A DNA stretch of 64,000 bases from DATNPX01 sp036702975 (GCA_036702975.1 DATNPX010000006.1:124001-188000), one strand, 5' to 3'. Positions 40,658 through 49,942 are shown, counted from the stretch's first letter. The notes: generated by a model from the sequence alone, not told the origin. A program made the numbers and translations.

Positions 40658-41012
40658 TGTTAACTCCAAGGAGAGGAACAGATCTAAAATTTGTAGTTGG
40701 AATCTAACTCACTGCCGATGCAGATGGTTGTCAAACACCCCAATAGAATACCCTATTCCTGCACAGCGCCGATCGTTCGTGAAGGTTGCCTGTCATTAAA
40801 ATCTGTCTAGAAGTCTCGTTGTTATTTATTGGCCATGGTTCACGGACGCTCTATTGCATATGCGGCAGCTGGGCAGGTATTCGAACCTTAAGTTCTCTAG
40901 ATTAATTTGGGTTGAAACTGCCAAAATTAATTCCACCGCCGGGGCTTTTGCCTCCTATTGGGGATAAAGAATTGGTTGTCCGCAATGGTTATTAAGAAAC
41001 TGTGGTGTGTTT
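40658..41012. other. Intergenic region between divergent genes, one inverted repeat
   Basis: 355 bp between the leftward aldo/keto reductase and the rightward TonB-like gene. The inverted repeat TTAATTTGG ... CCAAAATTAA (40901-40929, 10-nt spacer, one extra T) could be an operator or a hairpin. I see nothing else. Confidence 0.45.
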
Positions 41013-41855
41013 ATGACACAATCTGCCGGTATCGACTTTGGGACGTGGGTTGCCCAAAATATTCAAAACATTAGAAATGGTGCGGGGTCGTATCAGGGCA
41101 ATCGCGTAACCGGTGATTCAACCGTCGTGCGCTACTTTTCGTGTATGTCGTGTGTTGTATTCTCTGTTCGCCAGACTTCGAAATATCTTTTGCAAGGTAC
41201 AGATGAAGATCGCAATACGAACGCCCGCTTAACTCTTTTGACGCTCTTTCTTGGTTGGTGGGGATTTCCGTTCGGGGTAATCTTCACTCCGATCTATCTC
41301 GTCAAAAATCTTATAGGTGGCGAGAAGTGCACTGTCAACGATCTGATTTTTCTACTCGAGAACCCGGAAGAGGCGAAAAAGAAGCGCGATAGATTTTCTT
41401 ACGCACCGTTGATAGTTCTTGTCGTTGGGATTTTGTTGGTCATACCACTAGCCGTCTTAGTCTCTATATTCAAGCACACTCCCACCCATGCGAATGTGTC
41501 TGAGAAACCGCCGTCATACAAAGACGGGAGTCAGTTCTCCGATCCGGAGGTAACGTCGTACATGAATACAATGCAGTACAGTTTGAAGGAGTACTGGAAT
41601 CCGCCCCATAGCGCGCAGTCAAGCCACGTTTTGGTTGACTTCCGGCTCGATGGGAAAGGTCATGTACACGATTTGAAGATCGGGCACAGCTCTGGTGACG
41701 TCAAGTGCGATGCTGCAGCGCTTGAGGCCGTTTGCAAAGCCGATCCGCTGCCAGCCTTGCCCAAATCGCTCAACGGCAGTGCTCAAATCGAATTTACCTT
41801 TGACTACAATGTCGCAGAAGATGGTACGGCGCCAGCAAACCGACATCGTCGGTAG
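41013..41855 (+). CDS. TonB-C-terminal-like membrane protein
   Basis: 280 residues from the ATG at 41013; a GTG two codons earlier is possible and neither has a clear ribosome site. Hydrophobic segments lie at about residues 75-100 (LTLLTLFLGWWGFPFGVIFTP) and 132-155. The C-terminal 90 residues show the TonB energy-transducer C-terminal pattern: QYSLKEYWNPPHS, VLVDFRLDGKGHVHDLKIGHSSG, CDAAALEAVCKADPLPALPKSL, and IEFTFDYNV. The N-terminal part has two Cys pairs (SCMSC). TonB-like domains transmit force to the outer membrane; here the fused membrane part is unusual and the role is unknown. Confidence 0.7.
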   Translation: MTQSAGIDFGTWVAQNIQNIRNGAGSYQGNRVTGDSTVVRYFSCMSCVVFSVRQTSKYLLQGTDEDRNTNARLTLLTLFLGWWGFPFGVIFTPIYLVKNLIGGEKCTVNDLIFLLENPEEAKKKRDRFSYAPLIVLVVGILLVIPLAVLVSIFKHTPTHANVSEKPPSYKDGSQFSDPEVTSYMNTMQYSLKEYWNPPHSAQSSHVLVDFRLDGKGHVHDLKIGHSSGDVKCDAAALEAVCKADPLPALPKSLNGSAQIEFTFDYNVAEDGTAPANRHRR

Positions 41856-41981
41856 TTCTCAAATCCGTCGCAATAATAGCGAGAGCCGGATCTCCGTTAG
41901 CGATTAGCTGTCATAATCTGTTGTTGTTCGATTGTCGAGACTGTTCTCGTCGCGGTCCTGACGTGATGCAAGGAGCTGTAC

Positions 41982-44123
41982 TTGAAAAGACGTACTTTTT
42001 TGAAGAGTGCTGCGGCGTTTGTTTTGTGTGGAGGTCGTTTCGTGTTGAGTGATAAAGTTGCAACAGCCCAATCAACCGGACTTGGTCCCTTGCTTGATCC
42101 CTGGACCGGCGAGCATCATGGTTATCCCCGCTTCGATCTCGTCAAGGTGGAAGAGTTCAAACCGGCAATGCTGAAAGGAATGGATCTAAAGCGGGCTGAA
42201 ATAAAGGCCATAGTCGAGCAGAAGGACGCGCCGAATTTTGAAAATACTCTAGCCGCCATTGAAGATTCCGGCCGCCCATTTAACCATGCGAATCGGATAT
42301 TCGATGTCTACACGTCGACTATGAACGACAAGACAATGCAAGGTATCGAGAGCGAGATCAAGCCGCTGCTAGCCAAGTTTGAAGACGAGATCATACAAAA
42401 TGCTCCGCTCTTTCAGCGAATTAGCATCGTTTATGATGCCCGCAGCACATCAGGATTGACCGCAGAACAACAGCGTTTGACAGAAGTTTACTACGAACTT
42501 TTTCAACGACGCGGTGCAGGATTAGACGCGAAAAAGAAAGAGCGGCTCGCAGAGATAAATGAAAGGCTTGCTGAGCTGTTTACGACTTTCAGCCACAACC
42601 AGTTGGCCGATGAAGAAAACTACAGCTTGGTTCTGGAAAGTGCAGATGATCTTGCCGGATTGTCGGATGGGTTAAAGCTGGCAGCGGTAATTCATGCTGA
42701 GTCGCGTGGATTGAAAGGCAAGTGGTCCATTCCTAACACTCGCTCTTCGATGGAACAGTTTTTGACTTTCTCTCCACGCCGCGACCTGCGCGAAAAAGCG
42801 TGGCGCATTTGGACTCGGCGTGGTGACAACAATGACAACCATGACAACAAGGCGACCATCAGTGAAATTCTCAAGCTTAGAGCTGAACGCGCTCGCATCC
42901 TTGGTTTTCCAACGCACGCTCACTGGGTTCTTGATGACAATATGGCAAAAACCCCAGATGCCGCGATGAACTTGATGCTCAAAGTCTGGAAGGCGGCAGT
43001 TGCGAGAGTTCACGAGGAAGTGGCAGACATGCAGGAGGTTGCGGACAAAGAAGGAGCGAAAATAACTATTGAGCCATGGGATTATCGCTATTATGCAGAA
43101 AAAGTTCGTCACGCAAAATATGACGTCGACCAAAATTTAGTAAAGCAATACTTGCAGCTGGACAATGTTCGCGATGGTATGTTCTTTGCCGCAAAACAGG
43201 TCTATGGACTCGACATGGTTAAGATCGAGGGCTTGCCTGTCGTTCATCCCGACGTCACCGTGTATGAAGTGAGGCGTGACGGCAAGCAGATTGGTCTCTG
43301 GTATTTTGATCCCTATGCTCGCGACGGCAAGAATTCCGGAGCCTGGATGAATGAGTATTTAACGCAAGAGAGGTTTAAAACGAATGTTACTCCTATCGTT
43401 TCCAACAACTCGAATTTTGTCAAAGGAAAACCTGGTGAGCCGGTTCTGATTTCCTGGGACGATGCCACCACTATGTTCCATGAGTTCGGACACGCGCTGC
43501 ATGGTTTGCAATCAAATGTGAGCTATCCTAGTCTTGCCGGTACCAATGTCAAACGGGATTTCGTCGAGTTTCCCAGTCAGGTCAACGAGCGTTGGATATT
43601 GACTGATGAAGTCTTGAAAAAATTTGCTTTGCACCATAAGACTGGACAGCCGATTCCTGATGAACTGGTGGCGAAACTTAGAAAATCGAAGACATTCAAT
43701 CAAGGTTTCATCACAGTCGAGTATTTAGCCTCGGCTCTGTACGACATGAAGATTCACTTGGCTGCAACGCCGGACGAGACTATTGATCCTATCGATTTCG
43801 AGCGTGTGACAATGGCCGAATTGAATTGCCCGAAAGAGATAATCATGCGTCATAGACCGACACACTTTGGCCACATATTTGCAGATGATGGCTATTCTGC
43901 CGGATACTACGTTTACATCTGGGCTGACACAATGTCTGCTGATGCATCTGAAGCCTTCAAAGAGGCAGGTGGCTTTTATGACCGAGCGACTTGCGATAGA
44001 TTTAGAGACACCATATTCAGTGTCGGCAATTCCGTCGCTCCAGAAGTCGCCTTTAGAAATTTCCGGGGACGTGATGTAGATACCAATGCATTGATGCGAG
44101 ACCGCGGTTTCCCAACTACTTAG
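41982..44123 (+). CDS. M3-family peptidase (peptidyl-dipeptidase / oligopeptidase), exported, TTG start
   Basis: 713 residues from a TTG with AAGGAG 6 nt upstream. A Tat-like signal (KRRTFLKSAAAFVLCGG) implies export. Thimet/Dcp-type zinc motif H500-E501-FG-H504 in TTMFHEFGHALHGL, with the downstream Glu in KRDFVEFPSQVNERW. The closing blocks GYFDRD-like GYYVYIWADTMSADA and GGFYDRATCDRFRDTIFSVGNS fit Dcp/PrlC family proteins at full length. It degrades short peptides, probably in the periplasm. A DUF1460 gene follows 43 bp downstream. Confidence 0.93.
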   Translation: MKRRTFLKSAAAFVLCGGRFVLSDKVATAQSTGLGPLLDPWTGEHHGYPRFDLVKVEEFKPAMLKGMDLKRAEIKAIVEQKDAPNFENTLAAIEDSGRPFNHANRIFDVYTSTMNDKTMQGIESEIKPLLAKFEDEIIQNAPLFQRISIVYDARSTSGLTAEQQRLTEVYYELFQRRGAGLDAKKKERLAEINERLAELFTTFSHNQLADEENYSLVLESADDLAGLSDGLKLAAVIHAESRGLKGKWSIPNTRSSMEQFLTFSPRRDLREKAWRIWTRRGDNNDNHDNKATISEILKLRAERARILGFPTHAHWVLDDNMAKTPDAAMNLMLKVWKAAVARVHEEVADMQEVADKEGAKITIEPWDYRYYAEKVRHAKYDVDQNLVKQYLQLDNVRDGMFFAAKQVYGLDMVKIEGLPVVHPDVTVYEVRRDGKQIGLWYFDPYARDGKNSGAWMNEYLTQERFKTNVTPIVSNNSNFVKGKPGEPVLISWDDATTMFHEFGHALHGLQSNVSYPSLAGTNVKRDFVEFPSQVNERWILTDEVLKKFALHHKTGQPIPDELVAKLRKSKTFNQGFITVEYLASALYDMKIHLAATPDETIDPIDFERVTMAELNCPKEIIMRHRPTHFGHIFADDGYSAGYYVYIWADTMSADASEAFKEAGGFYDRATCDRFRDTIFSVGNSVAPEVAFRNFRGRDVDTNALMRDRGFPTT

Positions 44124-44166
44124 CATAGGGTGTCTCAGGCTGCCGATAGGAGGAAGACTCGTAGCG

Positions 44167-45048
44167 ATGCAATCTCGGCGTACTTTTTTGATGGCTATGG
44201 TCTCGGCAACGGCTTTGGTTCCCCGGGAGATTTTGGCTGCAGCTAAGCCGAACAATTTTGTCGGCGACGCTGTTTTCGAGCGCATTGTAAATAAGGCGGT
44301 AAGCGAGGGCTGGACAAAGCTCCCTATCGGTGAGTTGATGGGCAAAATTGCGTTGGAGTTAAAGGGTACTCCCTACGTCGCCAATACTCTGGAGATATCT
44401 CTCGATAAAGAAATTTGTTCGGTCAATCTCAGCGGACTTGATTGTGTAACCTTCTTTGAGACAACTTTGGATCTCGCGCGTATGCTCAAAAAGGGGAAGA
44501 AAACACCGAAGGCGCTTCTCGAGGAAGTGGCATATACGCGCTACCGGGGCGGGAGAATCGGAAACTATACGAGCAGGCTGCATTACACGACTGATTGGTT
44601 CTACGACAACGATAAGAAGCGTGTCGTGAAGCTGCTTTCGGATTTGCCGGGTTCTCAGGTGTTTGAGCAGAAAGTCGGATACATGAGCGGCCACCCGGAC
44701 AAGTACCGCCAACTCTCCATTCATACGGAGTTCGTTCCGATCTTAAAGCAGCAAGAGGATCTTATCAACTCGCGCTCTCTCAAGTATGTTCCAAAGTCAA
44801 AATTAGCTGATGTCGAACCGTTGCTGCAGACGGGCGACATCGTTGGGGTAGCGACGAATGCCACCGGATTCGATATCGCTCATACCGGACTTATTTTCAA
44901 AGATGCTGATGGAGTAGCGCACCTTATGGATGCCTCCTCGGGCAAGGCGAAGATGCAAGTGACCATTGAACCCGGACCCTTAAGCAAGTCACTCACCTGG
45001 TCGACGAGTCTTGTTGGTGCTATGTTCGCCCGTCCATTGGAGCCGTAA
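44167..45048 (+). CDS. DUF1460 protein (amidase-like, exported)
   Basis: 293 residues. A signal sequence with a twin-Arg-like start (SRRTFLMAMVSATALV) is followed by the DUF1460 core: GTPYVANTLE, VNLSGLDCVTFFE (catalytic Cys) and the pattern RLHYTTDWFYDN. DUF1460 proteins belong to the NlpC/P60-like amidase group; family structures show N-acetylmuramoyl-L-alanine amidase-like folds. The His partner may be in AHTGLIF. AGGAGG is 13 nt upstream, a long spacing. Located between an M3 peptidase and a beta-propeller gene, so likely part of an envelope peptide/peptidoglycan-turnover unit. Confidence 0.85.
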   Translation: MQSRRTFLMAMVSATALVPREILAAAKPNNFVGDAVFERIVNKAVSEGWTKLPIGELMGKIALELKGTPYVANTLEISLDKEICSVNLSGLDCVTFFETTLDLARMLKKGKKTPKALLEEVAYTRYRGGRIGNYTSRLHYTTDWFYDNDKKRVVKLLSDLPGSQVFEQKVGYMSGHPDKYRQLSIHTEFVPILKQQEDLINSRSLKYVPKSKLADVEPLLQTGDIVGVATNATGFDIAHTGLIFKDADGVAHLMDASSGKAKMQVTIEPGPLSKSLTWSTSLVGAMFARPLEP

Positions 45049-45054
45049 CGCAAA

Positions 45055-46023
45055 ATGAGCTGGCGGACGAAAGTGGCGGCGATGAAATTGTTGGTCTCAT
45101 CGCTCGCGCTTTTGTTTGTGTGCACTTTTGTTGGTTCTTGCTTTCAGACAGCGGCTCTTGCCGGACTAGAGCCAAAAGTCCGTGACAGCAAACTTTATGG
45201 GGAACCACAACTGGTTGAGATTATAGGCTATAGCGAAGACGCTATGGAGCCGTGCGTCTCTCCGGACGGGAGATACCTGTTTTTCAATAACAGCAATGAA
45301 GGTAGCGTCGATACACATGTCCATTTCGCTGAACGAGTTGCGGAAACGAAATTTAGGTATTTGGGAATTCTTGAGGGCAGTCGATCGCTAAAGAAGGACA
45401 TGGCTCCGACAATGACTGTGGACGGACACATTATCTTTACGACGCTGCGTTCATTCGATAAGGATCATAGGTCGCTTTATTGTGGGATCTTCAAAAATAA
45501 TCGGCTAACGGCTGTTGCGCCTGTATCTGGGAATCTTGCACCGAGCCAGCCCTTTTGGATAGACATGGATTGCGGTGTCGATCCAGCTGGTCAGGTACTT
45601 GTTGTATCTAGGGCGCAGTTCCTGCCGTTTCAAGGAATACCAGGCAAGTCTGATCTGTTCATTGCGCACAAGAAAGCTGATGGGTCTTTCATGACTGATT
45701 TAGATTCTGATGCCGTATTGAAAACTGTCAATTCAGCAGCGCTTGAATATGCTCCGGCGATAACAGCAGATGGCCTGGAGTTGTACTTTACGCGAGCCGG
45801 TGAATCTTCTGTTGCGAAAAAGCCTACGCCCAGTGTTGAGATATTCGTATCTCATAGGCGTGATTCGCACGCTGCCTTTCGAGAACCAAGGCGATTGGCG
45901 GCGTTAGAAGGTTTCGTCGAGGCACCATCTTTGACCATGGACAAGAAAGAGCTTTACTTCCATAAAAAAGACAGCACCTGTTTCCATATTTACCGAGCGC
46001 TCAGGAGTGGGACGCAAGAATGA
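45055..46023 (+). CDS. Secreted PD40-type beta-propeller protein
   Basis: 322 residues from the ATG at 45055; the ATG at 45082 would begin a cleaner signal (KLLVSSLALLFVCTFVGSCF, lipobox-like SC) and may be the true start. The protein has repeated PD40/WD40-like units: VSPDGRYLFFNNSNEG, TVDGHIIFTTLRSF, ITADGLELYFTRAGE, and LTMDKKELYFHKKD. These are typical of TolB-like or PD40 propellers that bind proteins or peptides. Only 6 bp separate it from the DUF1460 stop, so it is in the same operon. Confidence 0.78.
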   Translation: MSWRTKVAAMKLLVSSLALLFVCTFVGSCFQTAALAGLEPKVRDSKLYGEPQLVEIIGYSEDAMEPCVSPDGRYLFFNNSNEGSVDTHVHFAERVAETKFRYLGILEGSRSLKKDMAPTMTVDGHIIFTTLRSFDKDHRSLYCGIFKNNRLTAVAPVSGNLAPSQPFWIDMDCGVDPAGQVLVVSRAQFLPFQGIPGKSDLFIAHKKADGSFMTDLDSDAVLKTVNSAALEYAPAITADGLELYFTRAGESSVAKKPTPSVEIFVSHRRDSHAAFREPRRLAALEGFVEAPSLTMDKKELYFHKKDSTCFHIYRALRSGTQE

Positions 46024-46073
46024 AAAACTAGATTGTTTACAACTTGATTTAGACCGGTCGCTTCGTCTGTTTT

Positions 46074-46092
46074 AATAGTACGATAGTAATAG
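46074..46092 (+). promoter_or_regulatory. Candidate ArsR operator upstream of LLM oxidoreductase
   Basis: AATAGTACGATAGTAATAG lies 55 bp before the start of the luciferase-like gene. A near-identical sequence lies on the opposite strand before the ArsR-type gene (47534-47552): 15 of 19 bases match, including 13 of the first 14. The motif is an ATAGTA direct repeat with 8-bp period. Confidence 0.55.
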
Positions 46093-46146
46093 AACAATCA
46101 AAGCAGAGTTGTTCGATATTTCAATATTTTGGTGCTGAGGTTAGAA

Positions 46147-47172
46147 ATGGCAGAATTGAGCAATATAGCATTTTCAATTCTAGATCTTGCTCCTGTTTCG
46201 GTCGGAAGTAGCGCCGCTGAGACTTTTCGGAATAGTCTTGACTTGGCTCAACATGCGGAAAAATGGGGATACACCAGATACTGGCTGGCAGAGCATCACA
46301 ATCTTCCCGGTATCGCGAGTTCGGCGACATCGGTTCTAATTGGTTATATAGCCGCGGGCACTAAGAGTATTCGCGTCGGCTCTGGTGGTGTGATGTTGCC
46401 TAATCATGCCCCGCTCGTTATTGCCGAGCAATTTGGCACGCTCGAAGCTCTCTATCCTGGACGCATTGATCTAGGACTAGGGCGTGCGCCCGGTACCGAT
46501 CCCGCGACTTCATACGCATTGCGCCGAGGACTCGATGCAAATGGGAGTGATTTCCCCGAGTTGCTGGCCGAGCTAATGAGATATTTCGCTCCCCCAGCAC
46601 CGCATCAACGAGTACGGGCGTATCCCGGAAACAACATGAGTATTCCGATTTGGCTGCTGGGTTCAAGTACATTCAGTGCACGGTTAGCTGCCGAGTTGGG
46701 GCTACCATTTTCATTTGCTAGCCACTTTGCTCCTGAGGAGTTGATGGAGGCGTTAGCCGTATATCGAAGTCGCTTCCGCCCTTCGGCTCAGCTGGCGAAG
46801 CCATATGTATCGGTGGGTGTTCCGGTAATTGTTGCCGAGTCAGAGAACCTAGCGCGAAAACTTGCCACCACGACAATGCAGAAGTTTCTTGGCTTGATAC
46901 GCGGTGAGCCTGTTCAAGGAAAGCCGCCAGTAGATAACATTGATGAGATCTGGACACCGGCTGAGCGTGAAGCCGTCATGAGCAGGCTGCGACTGGCTTT
47001 GTTCGGTGATCCCACAAAGGTTCGTGCTGGTTTGACGGAACTGATTGAACACACCCAGGCCGATGAGCTAATCGTCGTCTCGGATCTCTATCGTCATGAA
47101 GCCCGCCTGAGGTCTTACGAACTGTTGGCGACTGCGTGCATCAATCAATTAGCACCTGCACGCTCGATTTAG
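46147..47172 (+). CDS. Luciferase-like (LLM class) flavin oxidoreductase
   Basis: 341 residues from the ATG at 46147 (GAGG 7 nt upstream). Matches the LLM family of the MsnO8/YhbW-like type: FSILDLAPVSVGSSAAETF, RYWLAEHHNLPGIASSATSVLI, VGSGGVMLPNHAPLVIAEQFGTLEALYPGRIDLGLGRAPG (in two blocks) and WLLGSSTFSARLAAELGLPFSFASHF. Flavin-dependent monooxygenases or reductases of this class act on aldehydes and other small molecules; the substrate is unknown. It ends 2 bp from the convergent ArsR-type gene, and both have a matching upstream motif, so the regulator probably controls it. Confidence 0.92.
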   Translation: MAELSNIAFSILDLAPVSVGSSAAETFRNSLDLAQHAEKWGYTRYWLAEHHNLPGIASSATSVLIGYIAAGTKSIRVGSGGVMLPNHAPLVIAEQFGTLEALYPGRIDLGLGRAPGTDPATSYALRRGLDANGSDFPELLAELMRYFAPPAPHQRVRAYPGNNMSIPIWLLGSSTFSARLAAELGLPFSFASHFAPEELMEALAVYRSRFRPSAQLAKPYVSVGVPVIVAESENLARKLATTTMQKFLGLIRGEPVQGKPPVDNIDEIWTPAEREAVMSRLRLALFGDPTKVRAGLTELIEHTQADELIVVSDLYRHEARLRSYELLATACINQLAPARSI

Positions 47173-47174
47173 CG

Positions 47175-47507
47175 CTAGCGCTTCATTCTCTTTTTCTGGT
47201 TTGATGCGGACGATAGAACAGCCTCGAGGAGTCCGGGAAAGCATGAGTCGAGGTCTTTTGCCCTCAGTGATGTTAGGTGCTCGCGCCCGTCGATTTCTGT
47301 ATAGATAATTCCGGCATCTCGCAAAACTTTGAAGTGGTGTGTCATGGTAGATTTTCCCTTGTTCTCACAAGCGGCGAATTCTCCGCAAGTCATCTGTCCA
47401 TGCTTAGCGAGCTGTTGTACGACGGAAAGCCGCACGCCATCACTGAGCGCATAGAGAATGTTCTCAAGGCGCAGGTCTTTCTTTGATGGATGAACAACAG
47501 TTTTCAT
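47175..47507 (-). CDS. ArsR-type helix-turn-helix repressor
   Basis: 110 residues. Winged-HTH: LEDNILYALSDGVRLSVVQQL-type start (LENILYALSDGVRLSVVQQLAKHG), MTCGEFAACENKGKSTMTHHFKVLRDAGII as the recognition helix, and TEIDGREHLTSL as the wing. The cysteine in MTCGEF and the one in AACENKG could sense redox or metals, but they are not in the classical ArsR metal motif. It probably autoregulates and controls the facing LLM oxidoreductase through the AATAGTAYGATAGT motif found before both genes. Confidence 0.88.
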   Translation of the reverse strand: MKTVVHPSKKDLRLENILYALSDGVRLSVVQQLAKHGQMTCGEFAACENKGKSTMTHHFKVLRDAGIIYTEIDGREHLTSLRAKDLDSCFPGLLEAVLSSASNQKKRMKR

Positions 47508-47533
47508 TTGGTTAGTACAACAGTATTATGTAG

Positions 47534-47552
47534 ATAGAACTATCATACTATT
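47534..47552 (-). promoter_or_regulatory. Candidate ArsR operator upstream of the regulator gene
   Basis: On the minus strand the sequence reads AATAGTATGATAGTTCTAT, 27 bp upstream of the ArsR-type start. It matches the element at 46074-46092 at 15 of 19 positions. Sharing between the regulator and its presumed target gene is the usual layout for an autoregulated repressor. Confidence 0.55.
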
Positions 47553-47712
47553 CGGCAAGAAGCTTTGCGATCTCGTTTTCGAGTAGATCAAGTTGTAAGC
47601 CCGCTAAGTTTTGTTCCAGCAATGCTGTCGCTGCTGCTGAGAATTGCAACAGTCGTTTTGCACAATGGATGTGTGGTCAAACCATGGCGGCAAGCCAGCC
47701 GAGTTTTACTTT

Positions 47713-49014
47713 CTAGGTGGCAACAGGCTCCGCTGCCGGGGCTGAGTGCCGTCCGCGTGCCAAGCGTTGGTGCGCGCGAGTGAACTGGTGGCAAGAGAGA
47801 GCAGCGTTGATCGATAGTTCACCGGCTAAGGTCAAAGCTGCACATACTTCAGCCAGAGCCCGTGCTTTACCAACTCCGGCCAATCCCATCATCTCCAGGC
47901 AAGCGCGTTGACTTGGTAATCCGGTGCCACCGCCCACAGTGCCTACCATTAGGTTGGGCAGCATTACAGAGCCATAGAGAGAACCGTCGTCTCTAACTTC
48001 CAGACGTGATATTCCGACTGCAGATTCGGCGACACAGGCTACGTCCTGACCACAGGCCATGAACAGAGCAGTGAGTCCGTTAGCGTAGTGCCCTTGAATT
48101 CCAAAACTGCCGATTAGCGCGCTAGCGATCGTCCCCATATTCGATTGTTTGCACATTGCATCCGGAGTCGTATGCAAGCGTTTCTTTACCAGGGCTTCTG
48201 GAATGATCACTTCGGCGGTAACTTTTTTGCCGCGCACGGACGTGAAAGACAGTGCGTTTGCCTTTTTGTCACCGCTCATGTTCGATTCGATGAACCAATA
48301 CTGAGGCTTGACTGGTGCGGCCTCTTCAATGTAGTGGCATACGGCTTCCGTTGATATGGTGACCATATTTTGTCCGGAAGCGTCACCAGTCATATACTCG
48401 AAATTGATGTAGACATGGTTGCCTTCGATGGTGATGCGCATATCGACGAGCTTGCCGTGCCGGGTCGTTGTTGCAGCAACTTCGATAAATTTGTCGAGCT
48501 GGGAGATCGCCCATACTGCGAATTGACCGGCTTCGCCTAGATCGCGAAATGCAAAACTTGGTGCTCTGCTAACACCTTCACTTACAAGTGCGACGCTGCA
48601 CCCGCCAGCTTCGGTTATTACTTGAGCGCCCCTATTGTATGAGGCAACCAGTGCCGCTTCAGTTGTGGCGAGGGGAAGATAATAGTCTCCTTGAGCAAAG
48701 AGACCGTTCACTCGCAACGGACCAACCAGCCCAATCGGCACCTTCACTGTGCCGATGAAATTCTCTATATTCTTTTGGTAGACTTCCCGCTCTTCGAATG
48801 TGCGTGGATCCAGAATTGTCGACTTCTGTTTTTCATCTAGCGGCAATACTTTCCAGCGACTGTCCAGAGCCTCTTGGGTAAGGCGAGTGCCTCCAGGAAC
48901 GCGTGGCGGTGATTGATGATGCTTTGGCTTTAGCTGTTCTAAAAGTGACTCCTGGCTGTTCTTCTCGAGTAGATCTGTGATGTGGTCGGATGCGCGGGAG
49001 TGATTAGATGGCAT
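47713..49014 (-). CDS. HMG-CoA reductase (class I-like)
   Basis: 433 residues from the ATG at 49014 with GAGGA upstream. Catalytic domain with ENFIGTVKVPIGLVGPL, ATTEAALVAS (catalytic Glu), GDASGQNM (cofactor motif), ESNMSGDKKANA (Lys), ACGQDVA (Asp), GTVGGGTGLPSQ, and RAHQR near the C-terminus for the catalytic His. The ATTE and GDAxGxNM patterns are those of class I enzymes of archaea and eukaryotes, not the bacterial class II form. It makes mevalonate from HMG-CoA. No other mevalonate gene is in the window. No membrane segment is present. Confidence 0.93.
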   Translation of the reverse strand: MPSNHSRASDHITDLLEKNSQESLLEQLKPKHHQSPPRVPGGTRLTQEALDSRWKVLPLDEKQKSTILDPRTFEEREVYQKNIENFIGTVKVPIGLVGPLRVNGLFAQGDYYLPLATTEAALVASYNRGAQVITEAGGCSVALVSEGVSRAPSFAFRDLGEAGQFAVWAISQLDKFIEVAATTTRHGKLVDMRITIEGNHVYINFEYMTGDASGQNMVTISTEAVCHYIEEAAPVKPQYWFIESNMSGDKKANALSFTSVRGKKVTAEVIIPEALVKKRLHTTPDAMCKQSNMGTIASALIGSFGIQGHYANGLTALFMACGQDVACVAESAVGISRLEVRDDGSLYGSVMLPNLMVGTVGGGTGLPSQRACLEMMGLAGVGKARALAEVCAALTLAGELSINAALSCHQFTRAHQRLARGRHSAPAAEPVAT

Positions 49015-49111
49015 GAGTTTTCCTCGTAAGTCGAAGTCGTCCGCTTTGCAGTGCCATTTTCGCACTGATCGGCGGCGTGTGTACTACTTACCGAGAAATC
49101 AAGAAGTAGAG

Positions 49112-49660
49112 CTACATGCTCTTTTCGGCCAATTTCTTGACCATTGCCAAGTTCTTCTTCGCTTTGTGGCTGATTATGCCGTTGGTGATTATACGCGGAA
49201 GGGCGATGCTTGGCTCTACATAAGAGCACAGACCGAGCTTTGTCGACTGGCCGTTATCCACTGGAGTGAGAACCCAGTAGCCTTCCATCTTCTTAAGTTC
49301 TTCCGACTCGATCAACCTGAAATCCACTCTTTCAGCCGGAGTTTCAGATAAGTGCAGAACACATTCGGCGGCTCCAAATGGAGAGGGAAATTTGAACTTT
49401 TGCTCGACTAACGGAGTACCAGGTTGACCGACCGATTTGCAATATTGCGAGTCAGGATCAAGTTTCCGTTGCCGCAACATGCTTTCCCACACTACTTGTG
49501 GGGTGGCCTTGATTAACACTTCCTCGTGTACTGCATCCTTATGAATCTGCCCAATTTTGAAAGGAGATGGCTCGTTTTCATTAGCCAACACAGGCACTGA
49601 CTGTGCTGTTGCACCAAGGACAATAAGTGTCGTCACTACACTATATAGATTCTTGTTCAC
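49112..49660 (-). CDS. Secreted SRPBCC/START-like protein (GTG start)
   Basis: 182 residues from a GTG with GGAG 7 nt upstream; signal peptide ends VLANE. The body follows the START/polyketide-cyclase-like fold: VHEEVLIKATPQVVWESMLRQRKLDP, a beta sheet (FKFPSPFGAAECVLHLSE, VDFRLIESEELKKMEGYWVLTPV) and a long C-terminal helix (ITNGIISHKAKKNLAMVKKLAEK). Such domains hold hydrophobic ligands. Next to HMG-CoA reductase, on the same strand, a link to isoprenoids is possible but only inferred. Confidence 0.72.
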   Translation of the reverse strand: MNKNLYSVVTTLIVLGATAQSVPVLANENEPSPFKIGQIHKDAVHEEVLIKATPQVVWESMLRQRKLDPDSQYCKSVGQPGTPLVEQKFKFPSPFGAAECVLHLSETPAERVDFRLIESEELKKMEGYWVLTPVDNGQSTKLGLCSYVEPSIALPRIITNGIISHKAKKNLAMVKKLAEKSM

Positions 49661-49942
49661 CGCGAACTCCGTTGATTTGGCTAGAGCATTATAAACAAGC
49701 AGTGCACTTGAAAACAGGTTGCCAATATCACGTTTAAAGTGTTCGGGCTGAATAATAGTTAAGGTATTGTGTCGTTAGCTGACTGGAAATTCAAGGCAGT
49801 TCCAGTCGTCAGGAACCGTATGCTTGTTCGAATCAGAATAATAGTATTCCAATCTTTTTAATGCTCAGTTTAATGCTCAGTCTGTACAGTCAAATTTCGC
49901 GTCAAGAACTAGCGAAATGTGAGAACCATCTCAGAGGATTAT
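49661..49942. repeat. Intergenic region with inverted repeat and 12-bp tandem repeat
   Basis: Between divergent genes. A perfect 8-bp inverted repeat GACTGGAA ... TTCCAGTC (49781-49807, 11-nt spacer) and a 12-bp tandem duplication tttaatgctcag (49857-49868 and 49869-49880) are visible. The second copy ends about 60 bp before the glycerol dehydrogenase start. No ORF or tRNA is supported. Confidence 0.6.

Noticed and set aside
49820..49850. tRNA T-arm (GTTCGAATC)
   Set aside because: The flanking bases do not form the 5-bp T-stem, and no acceptor or anticodon arms can be drawn. The similar TTCGAACC at 40878-40887 fails for the same reason.
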